From Chitinophagaceae bacterium (GTDB lineage: Bacteria > Bacteroidota > Bacteroidia > Chitinophagales > Chitinophagaceae): a stretch of DNA of 16,701 nucleotides. The translations under genes and the position numbers were made by a program. The stretch is from the NCBI GenBank assembly GCA_017853235.1, contig JAFMJX010000017.1, forward strand, positions 1 to 16,701. Reading direction: 5' to 3'. Below the pieces are notes generated by a model, which did not search any database, was not told the DNA's origin, and saw only the letters and a list, made by a program, of their open reading frames with translations. Below are positions 1 through 7,880 of this stretch, piece after piece; within the stretch, counting starts at the first letter, position 1; each line of letters starts with the position of its first letter.

Positions 1-1
1 G

Positions 2-970
2 CAAATTGAATGGTATGCCCAAAGAAAAAATTTCATCCAGCAATCTCAAAATACTTTTACTGAATTATTATCCAATGGCGAATGGACTGCTTCCGATGAA
101 CAATCTACCAAATTCAAAGTCATTCAATTGTGGTCAAAGTATAAAAAAGTAACTGCTATTGCGGCTTCCGTAGGTGGATTCATTGCTTTATTTACCTCTG
201 CATTAATGATGTATTTGTCTCCAAGTTTGAACGGAACTCAACTTATGCAATTAAGTAAGGCAGTCGAAGTCATCAAAAAGAATCAACAAGTTCAAGGTCA
301 TATTTTGAATGAAGTAAAAACTAAAATTCCAGAAAACGCAAAATTAATTAGCGGTGGTTCTGGTTTTTTAATAGACACTAAAGGTTTTATTATCACCAAT
401 GCGCATGTATTAAAAGGAAACAGTGCAATAGTTATCAATAGTAAAGGACAAGAATTAAAAGCAAATATTATTTATACCGATGCAAATTCAGATATTGCTT
501 TATTACAAATCAAAGATGAAGATTTTACACAACCTAAATCCATACCTTATACCATCCGAAAAAAGATATCAGATTTAGGAGAAGAAATTTTTACTTTAGG
601 TTACCCTCGTAACGATAATGATATTGTTTATGGCAAGGGGTATTTAAGCGCACTCACTGGATACAATGGAGATAGCGGTACTTATCAAATTCAAATTGGG
701 GCAAACCCTGGAAATTCTGGAGCACCTATTTTCAATAACCAAGCAGAATTAATTGGCGTGATTAGTACCAGACAAAAACAAGCTGAAGGCGTTGCATTTG
801 CTGTAAAAGCAAGTAAAATAATGGAAGTGATGGAATCCATCAAAGAAAAGGAAGCCACTAAAGATATTCTGATCAAATTACCTAAGTCTAACGAAGTGCG
901 AAATGCATCCCGAAAAACACAATTAGCACTTATCAAAGATTACATGTACAGTATTCGTTCTTTCAATTAA
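2..970 (+). CDS. Membrane-anchored trypsin-like serine protease (HtrA/DegP-type), 5'-truncated by window edge
   Basis: The reading frame is open from base 2, so the N-terminus lies outside the window; a TTG at 128 is not needed as a start. Of 322 visible residues, about 1-42 are hydrophilic. A single membrane segment follows (roughly codons at 149-220, VTAIAASVGGFIALFTSAL), then a Gln/Lys-rich, probably helical linker, then a trypsin fold. The catalytic triad is clear: His in TNAHV (codon 404-406), Asp in NSDIALL (about 491-493) and Ser in GNSGAP (716-718). No PDZ domain follows; the protein ends about 80 residues after the Ser. From family knowledge this is an S1C-like protease with its catalytic domain most likely in the periplasm and its N-terminus in the cytoplasm. 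I infer that the missing N-terminus may be an anti-sigma-like helical domain, as in some Bacteroidota homologues. It converges with the next gene, 25 nt away. Confidence 0.88.
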   Translation, partial: QIEWYAQRKNFIQQSQNTFTELLSNGEWTASDEQSTKFKVIQLWSKYKKVTAIAASVGGFIALFTSALMMYLSPSLNGTQLMQLSKAVEVIKKNQQVQGHILNEVKTKIPENAKLISGGSGFLIDTKGFIITNAHVLKGNSAIVINSKGQELKANIIYTDANSDIALLQIKDEDFTQPKSIPYTIRKKISDLGEEIFTLGYPRNDNDIVYGKGYLSALTGYNGDSGTYQIQIGANPGNSGAPIFNNQAELIGVISTRQKQAEGVAFAVKASKIMEVMESIKEKEATKDILIKLPKSNEVRNASRKTQLALIKDYMYSIRSFN

Positions 971-995
971 GAACTTCCCCATTTAATATATTAGA

Positions 996-1898
996 TTACC
1001 ATAACTTGTTTGGATACACATTGCTATCCACCAATTGATGGATGCTTGCTTTGACGCCTGGTGCATCTTCTTTGTAAGTGACTCCAAACCATTTTGCATT
1101 GGTTGGTATCACTTTAACTTGGCCCAAACCCAATTCGGTAAAGCGTCCAGCTACAAATGGAATATAAAATTCAGACTTTAATTCCATGCCCTGTTTAGTT
1201 AAAAACAATGCAAATTCTGATTCGCATAAATCAATAAAACCTGGGGCGAAACACATAAAATTCATACTCACTCTGGTGTCTTCTTCTAAAGGAAACTCGC
1301 TCCCTTGTTCTTCAAAAACAATTTGACCAGTGGTGTTACGATAAATTTTGGTACGCTCATTAATTTGAGTTAAATAACTATTTTCATTTAAAGCACAAAC
1401 CCCTCTACTTACTGTTCCATTGTCACTTAAAGTATTGGCTAATTCATATCCTAAAATGGAATATGTTTTTTCATTGCATTCGTTAGTTAAAAAAGCATAC
1501 GCTTGTTCAAATGCTTCTTTTCCATAATAATCATCTGCATTAATCACTGCAAAAGGCTCATTCACAACTCCCTTCGTACATAGTAATGCATGAGCTGTCC
1601 CCCAGGGTTTTACTCTATCTGTAGCAATTTCATACCCTTCTGTGAATTTATCTAAGGATTGATACACATAATCAGTTTTAATTTTGCCTGCCAATTTAGG
1701 CTCAAAGCTTTCTTTAAAAGCTGTTGCAAAATCTGCTCTAATAATAAATACAACTTTACCAAATCCTGCTCGGATAGCATCATAAATAGAATAATCCATG
1801 ATCGTTTCTCCATGTGGGCCAAAACCTTCGGTTTGTTTCATACTACCGTATCTGCTAGCCATCCCTGCTGCTAAAATCACTAAAGTAGGTGCACTCAT
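996..1898 (-). CDS. Sugar-1-phosphate nucleotidyltransferase family protein
   Basis: A 300-residue protein of the NTP_transferase (GT-A-like) fold, which transfers a nucleotide from an NTP to a sugar-1-phosphate to give an activated NDP-sugar. The N-terminal signature LAAGMASRYG (residues 9-18) followed by K21 is the nucleotide-binding loop. WGTAHAL (99-105) and NADDYYG (120-126) match the base-binding and metal-binding motifs. There is no left-handed beta-helix acyltransferase domain. The substrate cannot be read from the sequence; UTP/glucose- or N-acetylhexosamine-1-phosphate-type activities are the obvious candidates. The ATG at 1898 gives the usual MSAPTLVILAAG start. It is divergently transcribed from the ACC deaminase-like gene and convergent with the protease, with no clear terminator in the 25-nt gap. 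Confidence 0.88.
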   Translation of the reverse strand: MSAPTLVILAAGMASRYGSMKQTEGFGPHGETIMDYSIYDAIRAGFGKVVFIIRADFATAFKESFEPKLAGKIKTDYVYQSLDKFTEGYEIATDRVKPWGTAHALLCTKGVVNEPFAVINADDYYGKEAFEQAYAFLTNECNEKTYSILGYELANTLSDNGTVSRGVCALNENSYLTQINERTKIYRNTTGQIVFEEQGSEFPLEEDTRVSMNFMCFAPGFIDLCESEFALFLTKQGMELKSEFYIPFVAGRFTELGLGQVKVIPTNAKWFGVTYKEDAPGVKASIHQLVDSNVYPNKLW

Positions 1899-1920
1899 GT
1901 TGTACTATTTTTTATTTGTA

Positions 1921-1938
1921 TTTTCACCTTAGTGAAAA
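1921..1938. promoter_or_regulatory. 18-bp palindrome in a divergent intergenic region (candidate operator)
   Basis: TTTTCAC-CTTA-GTGAAAA is a perfect inverted repeat with 7-bp arms and a 4-nt centre. It lies between the divergent nucleotidyltransferase (start 1898) and ACC deaminase-like gene (start 1972). The position suits a dimeric repressor or activator acting on one or both promoters. It could also form a small RNA hairpin in the leader. No regulator gene is adjacent, so the binding protein is unknown. Confidence 0.4.
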
Positions 1939-1953
1939 CAATTGCACGAAATT

Positions 1954-1959
1954 AGGAGA
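1954..1959 (+). promoter_or_regulatory. Shine-Dalgarno-like AGGAGA supporting the ATG at 1972
   Basis: AGGAGA lies 12 nt before ATG 1972. It favours that start over an in-frame TTG at 1942, which would put the motif inside the coding region. Such motifs are scarce elsewhere in this window, which makes this one noticeable. Confidence 0.5.
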
Positions 1960-1971
1960 TTTTTACTAAAC

Positions 1972-2889
1972 ATGAAAAGATTGAAACAAAACATTCCAAT
2001 ACAACCTATTTTAAGTTTTAATACACCCAGCATTCATGCATCTGTATTAAGATTAGATACTTTACACCCTATAGTTAGTGGCAATAAATGGTATAAACTC
2101 AAATTTTACATAGAAGAAGCGCAACTTCAAAAGGCATCAACCATCGCCAGTTTTGGAGGCCCTTATTCCAATCATTTGGTTGCTATGGCTTACGCAGCAA
2201 AGGAGTTCCATTTTAAAAGTATAGGATATGTAAGATCTAATGAAGAAGAACCTTTAACGCCTACTTTAAAAGAAGCGCTTCAATATGGGATGGAATTAAA
2301 ATTTTTAGGCAGAACTCATTTTCAAAAAAATAAAGAAGAATTGATCCAAGCATCTGCTTTCCATAAGGAACAAAGTTCAAATACTTACTGGATAGAGGAA
2401 GGGGGTTATGGAAAGCTTGGCGCAAAAGGAGCAGCAACAATTTTAGAACACTTACATACAAGAAATGATTCAAATTCATTCACTCATATCATTGCTGCGG
2501 TAGGAACGGGTACTATGTTAGCAGGTCTTATTCAATCAGCTCAATTGAATCAAAACATAATTGGTATCCCCGTTTTAAAAAACGAGGGCACCATTGAGGA
2601 AGAAATAAAAAAATTAATACCAAGTCATCATGAAAATCAATTTACTCTATTACACGATTTTCATTTAGGAGGTTATGCAAAAACAACTCCTAATCAATTT
2701 CAATTTATGAATCAGTTGTGGGCAACGGAAAAAATTCCAACGGATATAGTTTATACTAGCAAATTATTTATGGCAGTAGAGCAACTCATTAAAAGCGATT
2801 ATTTCCCTACGCACTCCAACCTACTAATGATTCATAGCGGGGGCCTTCAAGGCAATAGATCACTCAGTTCTGGAATATTAGATTTTTAA
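1972..2889 (+). CDS. PLP-dependent ACC deaminase / D-cysteine desulfhydrase-like protein
   Basis: A 305-residue fold-type II PLP enzyme of the tryptophan synthase beta superfamily. SGNKWYKLKFY (from residue 37) matches the GNKxRKLEY motif of ACC deaminases, with K39 as the PLP Schiff-base lysine. FGGPYSNH is the substrate and cofactor loop, AAVGTGTMLAG is the phosphate-binding glycine-rich loop, and HSGGLQGN near the C-terminus matches the family HTGGxxG. Members deaminate 1-aminocyclopropane-1-carboxylate or desulfhydrate D-cysteine; I cannot tell which applies. The R-to-Y change in GNKWYK relative to canonical GNKTRK suggests a different substrate from plant-associated ACC deaminases. The start is ATG 1972, supported by the upstream AGGAGA. 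It converges with lipB. Confidence 0.85.
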   Translation: MKRLKQNIPIQPILSFNTPSIHASVLRLDTLHPIVSGNKWYKLKFYIEEAQLQKASTIASFGGPYSNHLVAMAYAAKEFHFKSIGYVRSNEEEPLTPTLKEALQYGMELKFLGRTHFQKNKEELIQASAFHKEQSSNTYWIEEGGYGKLGAKGAATILEHLHTRNDSNSFTHIIAAVGTGTMLAGLIQSAQLNQNIIGIPVLKNEGTIEEEIKKLIPSHHENQFTLLHDFHLGGYAKTTPNQFQFMNQLWATEKIPTDIVYTSKLFMAVEQLIKSDYFPTHSNLLMIHSGGLQGNRSLSSGILDF

Positions 2890-2897
2890 CTTACAAT

Positions 2898-2917
2898 TTC
2901 CTAAAATAAATTAGGAA
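2898..2917. terminator. Weak stem-loop between convergent genes
   Basis: TTCCTAA (2898-2904) and TTAGGAA (2911-2917) form a perfect 7-bp stem with a 6-nt A-rich loop, in the 46-nt gap between the ACC deaminase-like gene and lipB. It is short and AT-rich, and no strong T tract follows on either strand, so it would be a weak bidirectional terminator at best. Confidence 0.3.
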
Positions 2918-2935
2918 TGATACTCGTACGTCCAA

Positions 2936-3646
2936 TTAACCAATCAATTCACAATCAAATATTTTTTCAAAATGAAATTTTACTTTCGTTTTGACTTCTT
3001 CATAGTCTATGGGACGTCCCAATTCTTTTTGCAATGAAGTCACTGCCTTTCCTTGAATGCCACAAGGCACAATAAATTCAAAATGCGATAAATCGGTATT
3101 CACATTAAATGCAAACCCATGCATTGTAATCCATCGACTGCACTTGATTCCCATGGCACAAATTTTACGAGCCATAAAAGGATCCTGAGGTGAAAGCCAA
3201 ACCCCAGTTTCTCCGTTACTTCTCTCCCCCTTTAATCCATATTCAGCCATTACTTGAATGATTACTTCTTCTAAGCTTCTTAAATACCAGCCTAAATCGG
3301 GCTTAAATTTATCTAAATCCAAAATTGGATAACCCACGATTTGCTGCAAACCGTGATAGGTAATGTCACCACCGCGATTAATGTGGAAGTATTCAATACC
3401 TAATTGTTTAAGCTGCTCCTCTGATACTAAAACATGTTCCCTTTTACCGCTTTTCCCCAATGTAAAAACAGGTGGATGTTCCACTAATAATAAATGATGT
3501 TGCGTATTGGCTTCATTCGCTTTTAAATCCTGTTGTCGAGCCAACATTTTCTCCTGAGTTCCTTTTAATAATAATGCTTCCTGGTAATCCCAAGTAGGTT
3601 GATAGGATTTGATACCTAAATCCTGGAAAAGCACTTTTTGACGCAT
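2936..3646 (-). CDS. lipB: Octanoyl-[acyl-carrier-protein]:protein N-octanoyltransferase
   Basis: LipB moves an octanoyl group from ACP to the lipoyl-domain lysine of 2-oxoacid dehydrogenase E2 and glycine-cleavage H proteins, the first step of endogenous lipoate synthesis, in the cytoplasm. The 236-residue protein carries RGGDITYHGLQQIVGYPI (from residue 91), the family RGG-x-x-T-x-H signature. The catalytic lysine is K161 in KICAMGIK, and HGFAFNV follows. The acyl-thioester cysteine is C195 in FIVPCGI. Length is close to the family norm. The partner lipA is not in the window. ATG 3646 lies 4 nt after a TAACTTTG box, so the mRNA may be leaderless. It is divergent from the rluD-type gene. Confidence 0.95.
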   Translation of the reverse strand: MRQKVLFQDLGIKSYQPTWDYQEALLLKGTQEKMLARQQDLKANEANTQHHLLLVEHPPVFTLGKSGKREHVLVSEEQLKQLGIEYFHINRGGDITYHGLQQIVGYPILDLDKFKPDLGWYLRSLEEVIIQVMAEYGLKGERSNGETGVWLSPQDPFMARKICAMGIKCSRWITMHGFAFNVNTDLSHFEFIVPCGIQGKAVTSLQKELGRPIDYEEVKTKVKFHFEKIFDCELIG

Positions 3647-3650
3647 AAGA

Positions 3651-3658
3651 CAAAGTTA
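3651..3658 (-). promoter_or_regulatory. Candidate Bacteroidota -7 element (TAACTTTG) for lipB
   Basis: On the minus strand, TAACTTTG matches the Bacteroidota consensus TAnnTTTG. Four bases separate it from the lipB ATG, so transcription would begin at or next to the start codon. I see no convincing -33 TTG at the usual distance. Confidence 0.5.
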
Positions 3659-3678
3659 CAAACTAAGCTGCAATATCT

Positions 3679-3686
3679 TACTTTTG
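3679..3686 (+). promoter_or_regulatory. Candidate Bacteroidota -7 element (TACTTTTG) for the rluD-type gene
   Basis: TACTTTTG matches TAnnTTTG and ends 4 nt before ATG 3691, the same spacing as the opposing lipB promoter. This predicts a leaderless or near-leaderless transcript. The two boxes face away from each other with 20 bp between them, so their upstream elements must overlap. A clear -33 TTG is not seen. Confidence 0.5.
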
Positions 3687-3690
3687 CATC

Positions 3691-4737
3691 ATGTCAGAAG
3701 AATTAGAAGTATTTGCCGAAGATCAAAATGAAGCTTTGTATGAAAAATCCACCTTTATCATTGATAAAGGACAGGAGCCTACTCGTATTGATAAATGGCT
3801 TCAAGCTAGAATTGAAGGCATTACTCGTAATAAAATTCAAAACGGAATTGATAATGGCTTTTTAACTGTGAATGGAAAAGTAGTTAAAAGCAACTATCGC
3901 ACAAGACCAGGCGACGAAGTCGTTTATATGAGTTTTATTAATCCAGATTATACCGAGCTCAAGCCGGAGCCCATGAATTTGGATATCGTATATGAAGATG
4001 ATGCTGTTATGGTGATCAATAAACCTGCAAATATGGTTGTGCATCCAGGTATTGGAAATTATACAGGGACACTTTTAAATGGAGTGGCGCATCATTTATT
4101 ATCACAAAATCCGGAACTCAATGAAGAATTACTGCCTCGTTTTGGATTGGTACATCGCATTGACAAAAACACTACTGGATTAATTGTGTTAGCAAAAACA
4201 CCCGAAGCTGCTAGTCATTTAGCAAAACAATTTTTTAATCATACAGTGGAAAGAAAATATATAGCATTGGTTTGGGGGGATGTAGCGCAAAATGAAGGCA
4301 CTATTGAAGCTCACATTGCACGACATAAACAACATCGTAAAATGTTTGACGCCTATCCGGAGGGCGAAACAGGCAAACATGCTATCACGCATTATAAGGT
4401 GTTGGAAAGACTCAATTATGTTTCTTTAGTTTCCTGTGTATTGGAAACAGGAAGAACCCATCAGATAAGAGTGCATATGAAATATATTGGACACACATTA
4501 TTCAATGATTGGGAATATGGTGGAGATAGAATTTTAAAAGGAACCATTTACACTAAGTATAAACAATTTGTAGACAACTGTTTTGAAATTTGCCCACGTT
4601 GTGCGCTACATGCAGCTACGCTTGGATTTATCCACCCCACTACCGGCGAAAAAATTGTTTTTGAAAGTGATGTACCAAAGGATATGCAAGGTGTGATTGA
4701 AAAATGGAGAGGTTACAAAGCTGCAGCCCACACTTAA
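3691..4737 (+). CDS. rluD: RluA/RluD-family rRNA pseudouridine synthase with S4 domain
   Basis: The enzyme converts uridines in RNA to pseudouridine; RluD acts on helix 69 of 23S rRNA in model bacteria. The 348-residue protein has an N-terminal S4 RNA-binding domain (about 30-90, with TRIDKWLQARI and NGKVVKSNYRTRPGD). A catalytic domain follows (about 95-335), holding HRIDKNTTGLIVLAKT with catalytic Asp158. Later motifs include KYIALVWG and ETGRTHQIRVHMKYIGH, where the Arg/His cluster is typical of the RluA family. Domain order and length fit RluD better than the shorter RluA or TruC forms. The precise target uridine is inferred. Tandem TAA TAA stops lead into a strong terminator 15 nt later. 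Confidence 0.88.
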   Translation: MSEELEVFAEDQNEALYEKSTFIIDKGQEPTRIDKWLQARIEGITRNKIQNGIDNGFLTVNGKVVKSNYRTRPGDEVVYMSFINPDYTELKPEPMNLDIVYEDDAVMVINKPANMVVHPGIGNYTGTLLNGVAHHLLSQNPELNEELLPRFGLVHRIDKNTTGLIVLAKTPEAASHLAKQFFNHTVERKYIALVWGDVAQNEGTIEAHIARHKQHRKMFDAYPEGETGKHAITHYKVLERLNYVSLVSCVLETGRTHQIRVHMKYIGHTLFNDWEYGGDRILKGTIYTKYKQFVDNCFEICPRCALHAATLGFIHPTTGEKIVFESDVPKDMQGVIEKWRGYKAAAHT

Positions 4738-4752
4738 TAAATTCAAAATATA

Positions 4753-4799
4753 AGCTATAAAAAAACCTCCCCGTTTTATGAGGAGGTTTTTTTATAGCT
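4753..4799. terminator. Bidirectional intrinsic terminator, 18-bp perfect stem
   Basis: The left arm (4753-4770, ending in seven A then CCTCC) and right arm (4782-4799, GGAGG then seven T) are exact reverse complements around an 11-nt loop. The GC-rich core with an A tract before and a T tract after works as a rho-independent terminator on both strands. It separates the convergent rluD-type and M1 peptidase genes. Confidence 0.9.
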
Positions 4800-4808
4800 A
4801 GAACAATT

Positions 4809-7214
4809 TTATTGCTTTTTGTTTTGAGCACTTTGCATTGGTGACAATCCAATAGATTGACCTCTACCAAAACTTCTTGCTTTAAATAAAGCAAACTTAC
4901 TTGGGGCAGAAACATTTGGCCATCTGTTATTGGATTCATCAATGTCTGCTGTTTCACGCATTGGATCTAATAAAATAGAAACTGCTTTTTTATTCGTTAA
5001 AAATACACGTGTTACTTTGCTTTCATTTTTTCTCCATATTTGAGCGGATAATTTTTGTACTTCTTTCGTACCATCTGCAAAAGTAAATTCTACAATAATA
5101 GGCATCACTAAGCCTCCTTTATTTAAAAAAGTAATCTCATACAAATTAACATCTGCATATTTTGCTTTCTCAGCATCTGTCAATGGTTCTGGAGCACCCA
5201 TTGTCATAGCAGGTTGTTTTGTTACTGAGTCATAAGGTTCTAAACCTCTGTCATATCTCCAATAAAAATCACGAAGCGTTGTATCAGCATCTGTTAAAAA
5301 CACAATCGATTTATCAGTTCTGTTTCTAATTTTAGAAATATCTTCAAATGCATTTACTGCAGGCTTATCCAAACCTCTTGCTCCACCGCCGCCTTGCATC
5401 ATACCTCCACGTCCACCAGCCATTCCGCCAGTTGGCGCAGCTGCAGAAGCATCGTATACTGCATGTTTTACGGTATCAATAGCAATATCTACTGGATCTA
5501 TGCCATAAAACCACCCTCTCCAAAACCAATCTAAATCAATGGCACTTGCATCTTCCATAGTTCTAAATAAATCAGCAGGAGTAGGATGTTTAAAAGCCCA
5601 TCTTCTTGCATATTCTTTAAAAGCATAATCAAATAATTCACGACCCATGATTGTTTCACGTAAAATATTTAAACCTGTCGCTGGTTTTGTATAAGCATTA
5701 GGACCAAACTGAATAATGTTTTCACTATTGGTCATGATAGGCTCTAATTGCTCTTTTGGTAATTTCATATAATCTGCAATAGACCATGCTGGACCACCCC
5801 TTGAAGGAAATTTATTATCATATAATTCTTGCGTTAAATATTGTACGAACGAATTTAATCCTTCATCCATCCAAGACCATTGACGCTCATCACTGTTCAC
5901 AATCATTGGGAAAAAGTTATGTCCCACTTCATGAATAATAACCCCTAACATTCCGTTTTTAGCAGACTCTGTATAAGTGCCATCCTTTTCAGTACGTCCA
6001 TAATTAAAGCAAATCATGGGATATTCCATTCCATTGGAAGCTTCAATACTTTGAGCTACTGGATAAGGATATGGAATGCTAAACTTAGAATATGATTTAA
6101 TGGTATGTGCTACTGCTTTGGAAGAAAACTTACGATACAACCCATAAGCTTCTTTACCATAAGCACTCATACACATTACTTTTTTTCCTTCCACATTAGC
6201 TGCTAATGCATCCCAAATAAATTTACGGCTACTTCCAAAAGCAAAGTCACGAACATTTTCGGCAGTGAACACCCAAGTTTCTTGTGAAGTGGCTTTATTT
6301 TTTTCTGCAGCTTTTGCTTCCTCTAAAGTAACTATTTCCACAGGTTCGGCAGAAGTTTGAGCTTTGTTCCAACGAGCTAATTGAGCAGCAGACAATACCG
6401 CAGGATAGTTTTGTCCTTGACCAGTTGCCATGATCACGTGATCACTTGGTACTGTAATAGCTACTTTATAATTTCCAAAAGTCAATGCAAATTCTCCACG
6501 ACCTGTAAACTGATGATTTTGCCAACCTTGGAAATCAGAATACACACACAAACGAGGATACCATTGTGTCATAGTAAATAAATAGTTCCCGTCTTCAGGG
6601 AAGTATTCATAACCACCACGACCTCCTATTGTCAAACGATCTGTAATGGTATAGTGCCAAGTAACATTAAAAACAAATTTTTGACCTGGTTTTAATGCAG
6701 TGGGCAAATCAATTCTCATCATAGTTCCATTTATGGTATACTTTAAGTTTTTACCTAAAGCATCCGTTAATTTTTCAATGATATGACCTAGTCCATTGTC
6801 TTTTTTCTCATCCAATAATTTATCAATAGTAGCGGGAGTGATAGCACGAGACAATCTAGTTTCATCTGGAAAACCTGCATTGTTTACAGTGCTATGTTCA
6901 TTCTCATCCAACTGCAACCATAAATAAGTTAGTACATCTGGAGAATTATTAAAATAGGTCACTGTTTCTGCGCCACTTAATAATAATTTCTTTTCATCTA
7001 ATGTTGCTTTAATATCATAATCAGCTCGTTGTTGCCAATACTTAGGACCCGGAGCACCACTTGCTGTACGGTATTCGTTGGCAGTAGGCAAAATGGTCCC
7101 TAATTGCTCAAATTTATTACCGTGATTAGAAGTTGGGTTGTTATGTATGTCTTGTGCTTGCATTACATTAAAACAAGCTAAGAATAAACAACTCACACTT
7201 AACAGTTTTTTCAT
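4809..7214 (-). CDS. Exported M1-family zinc metallopeptidase (paralogue 1)
   Basis: An 801-residue secreted metallopeptidase of the M1 (gluzincin) family, which cleaves peptides, usually from the N-terminus. ATG 7214 gives MKKLLSVSCLFLACFNVMQA as signal peptide, with probable cleavage after QAQ; in-frame upstream starts would bury it. The zinc site is HEVGH (H428, E429, H432) with the third ligand E451, 18 residues later, in WMDEG. NGMEYP (about 394-399) stands for the GxMEN substrate motif, and Y508 in GPNAY is the likely catalytic tyrosine. WAFKHPTPADLF and WFWRGWF continue the C-terminal region. A low-complexity stretch rich in Gly, Met and Arg (about 596-614) interrupts the region after the peptidase domain, and a tail of about 35 residues follows a DxxNNxW motif. 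It sits 16 nt after the HupE-like gene and is a paralogue of the gene at 8431-10473. Confidence 0.92.
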   Translation of the reverse strand: MKKLLSVSCLFLACFNVMQAQDIHNNPTSNHGNKFEQLGTILPTANEYRTASGAPGPKYWQQRADYDIKATLDEKKLLLSGAETVTYFNNSPDVLTYLWLQLDENEHSTVNNAGFPDETRLSRAITPATIDKLLDEKKDNGLGHIIEKLTDALGKNLKYTINGTMMRIDLPTALKPGQKFVFNVTWHYTITDRLTIGGRGGYEYFPEDGNYLFTMTQWYPRLCVYSDFQGWQNHQFTGRGEFALTFGNYKVAITVPSDHVIMATGQGQNYPAVLSAAQLARWNKAQTSAEPVEIVTLEEAKAAEKNKATSQETWVFTAENVRDFAFGSSRKFIWDALAANVEGKKVMCMSAYGKEAYGLYRKFSSKAVAHTIKSYSKFSIPYPYPVAQSIEASNGMEYPMICFNYGRTEKDGTYTESAKNGMLGVIIHEVGHNFFPMIVNSDERQWSWMDEGLNSFVQYLTQELYDNKFPSRGGPAWSIADYMKLPKEQLEPIMTNSENIIQFGPNAYTKPATGLNILRETIMGRELFDYAFKEYARRWAFKHPTPADLFRTMEDASAIDLDWFWRGWFYGIDPVDIAIDTVKHAVYDASAAAPTGGMAGGRGGMMQGGGGARGLDKPAVNAFEDISKIRNRTDKSIVFLTDADTTLRDFYWRYDRGLEPYDSVTKQPAMTMGAPEPLTDAEKAKYADVNLYEITFLNKGGLVMPIIVEFTFADGTKEVQKLSAQIWRKNESKVTRVFLTNKKAVSILLDPMRETADIDESNNRWPNVSAPSKFALFKARSFGRGQSIGLSPMQSAQNKKQ

Positions 7215-7230
7215 TTGCATAAATTGTATT

Positions 7231-7818
7231 TTAAAAATTGGAATGAATACGTTCAAAAACCATATTAAGGGCAAGTCCAATTGCAATGACAGAACCTATT
7301 TGCAAATACAATCTTCGTTGCACTTTCATAAGGGATACGAATATAAATGAAATAATTAAAAGAACACTCACCATCCATAATTGACCTATTTCAAGACCCA
7401 GATTAAATGAAAATAAAGGACCTAAGATACTTTGCTCCTTTCCCAACAAACTTTTTAAATAATTACTAAATCCTAGGCCATGTATTAAGCCAAAGAATAA
7501 TGCAAAAAAGTAAATGATTGGATATTTTTCGTTGAAATGGAAGGACTTAACCCACAAATTAGCAAAAGCTGTAATAAGTATCGTTATGGGAATCAGGGTC
7601 TCCACCCAAGATATTGGAAAATTAACCCAATGAAGGGTACTTAATGCAAGCGTGATGGAATGTCCAATCGTAAATGCGGTAATTAAAACCATTAGCTTTT
7701 TCCAGTCGCTCCAAATATATCTAAGGGTAAGCGCCATCACAAATAAAATATGATCCCACCCTGCCCAATCAATAATATGCTTAAACCCCAGATGTCCATA
7801 TATGAACATTTCATCCAT
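7231..7818 (-). CDS. HupE/UreJ-type membrane protein
   Basis: A 195-residue polytopic inner-membrane protein with about six hydrophobic segments. Conserved polar motifs sit in or next to the membrane: GHLGFKHIIDWAGWDHILF (H14, D17, D22, H23), FTIGHSITL (H53), FGLIHGLGFS (H113) and FNLGLEIGQL. These match the HupE/UreJ family, whose better-known members import nickel or cobalt; His/Asp motifs at membrane helices suit metal binding. Bacteroidota versions are uncharacterised as far as I know, so the metal is inference. ATG 7818 gives MDEMFIYGHLGFKH, the usual family start; further upstream only TTG codons are available. It is divergent from the DUF6702 gene and 16 nt upstream of an M1 peptidase gene. 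Confidence 0.85.
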   Translation of the reverse strand: MDEMFIYGHLGFKHIIDWAGWDHILFVMALTLRYIWSDWKKLMVLITAFTIGHSITLALSTLHWVNFPISWVETLIPITILITAFANLWVKSFHFNEKYPIIYFFALFFGLIHGLGFSNYLKSLLGKEQSILGPLFSFNLGLEIGQLWMVSVLLIISFIFVSLMKVQRRLYLQIGSVIAIGLALNMVFERIHSNF

Positions 7819-7866
7819 AAAAGCTAAATTTTGTAATGTTAAATTAATCAAGACCTTTGTTATGGA

Positions 7867-7874
7867 CAAATATA
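7867..7874 (-). promoter_or_regulatory. Candidate -7 element (TATATTTG) for the HupE-M1 unit
   Basis: On the minus strand, TATATTTG matches TAnnTTTG about 48 nt upstream of ATG 7818. It would give a short leader and overlaps the start region of the divergent DUF6702 gene. No -33 element is clear. Confidence 0.35.
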
Positions 7875-7880
7875 TCAATT

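Noticed and set aside
4640..4957. Minus-strand open frame spanning the terminator and the 3' ends of the convergent rluD-type and M1 genes
   Set aside because: It runs through a strong bidirectional terminator and overlaps two well-supported genes in other frames; not coding.
7215..7286. Longer N-terminal extension of the first M1 peptidase
   Set aside because: The extension would place 24 residues before a good signal peptide and overlap the end of the HupE-like gene; ATG 7214 is the sensible start.
7819..7878. Upstream TTG start for the HupE-like protein
   Set aside because: It would add residues not seen in the family and overlap the divergent promoter region; ATG 7818 matches the family start.
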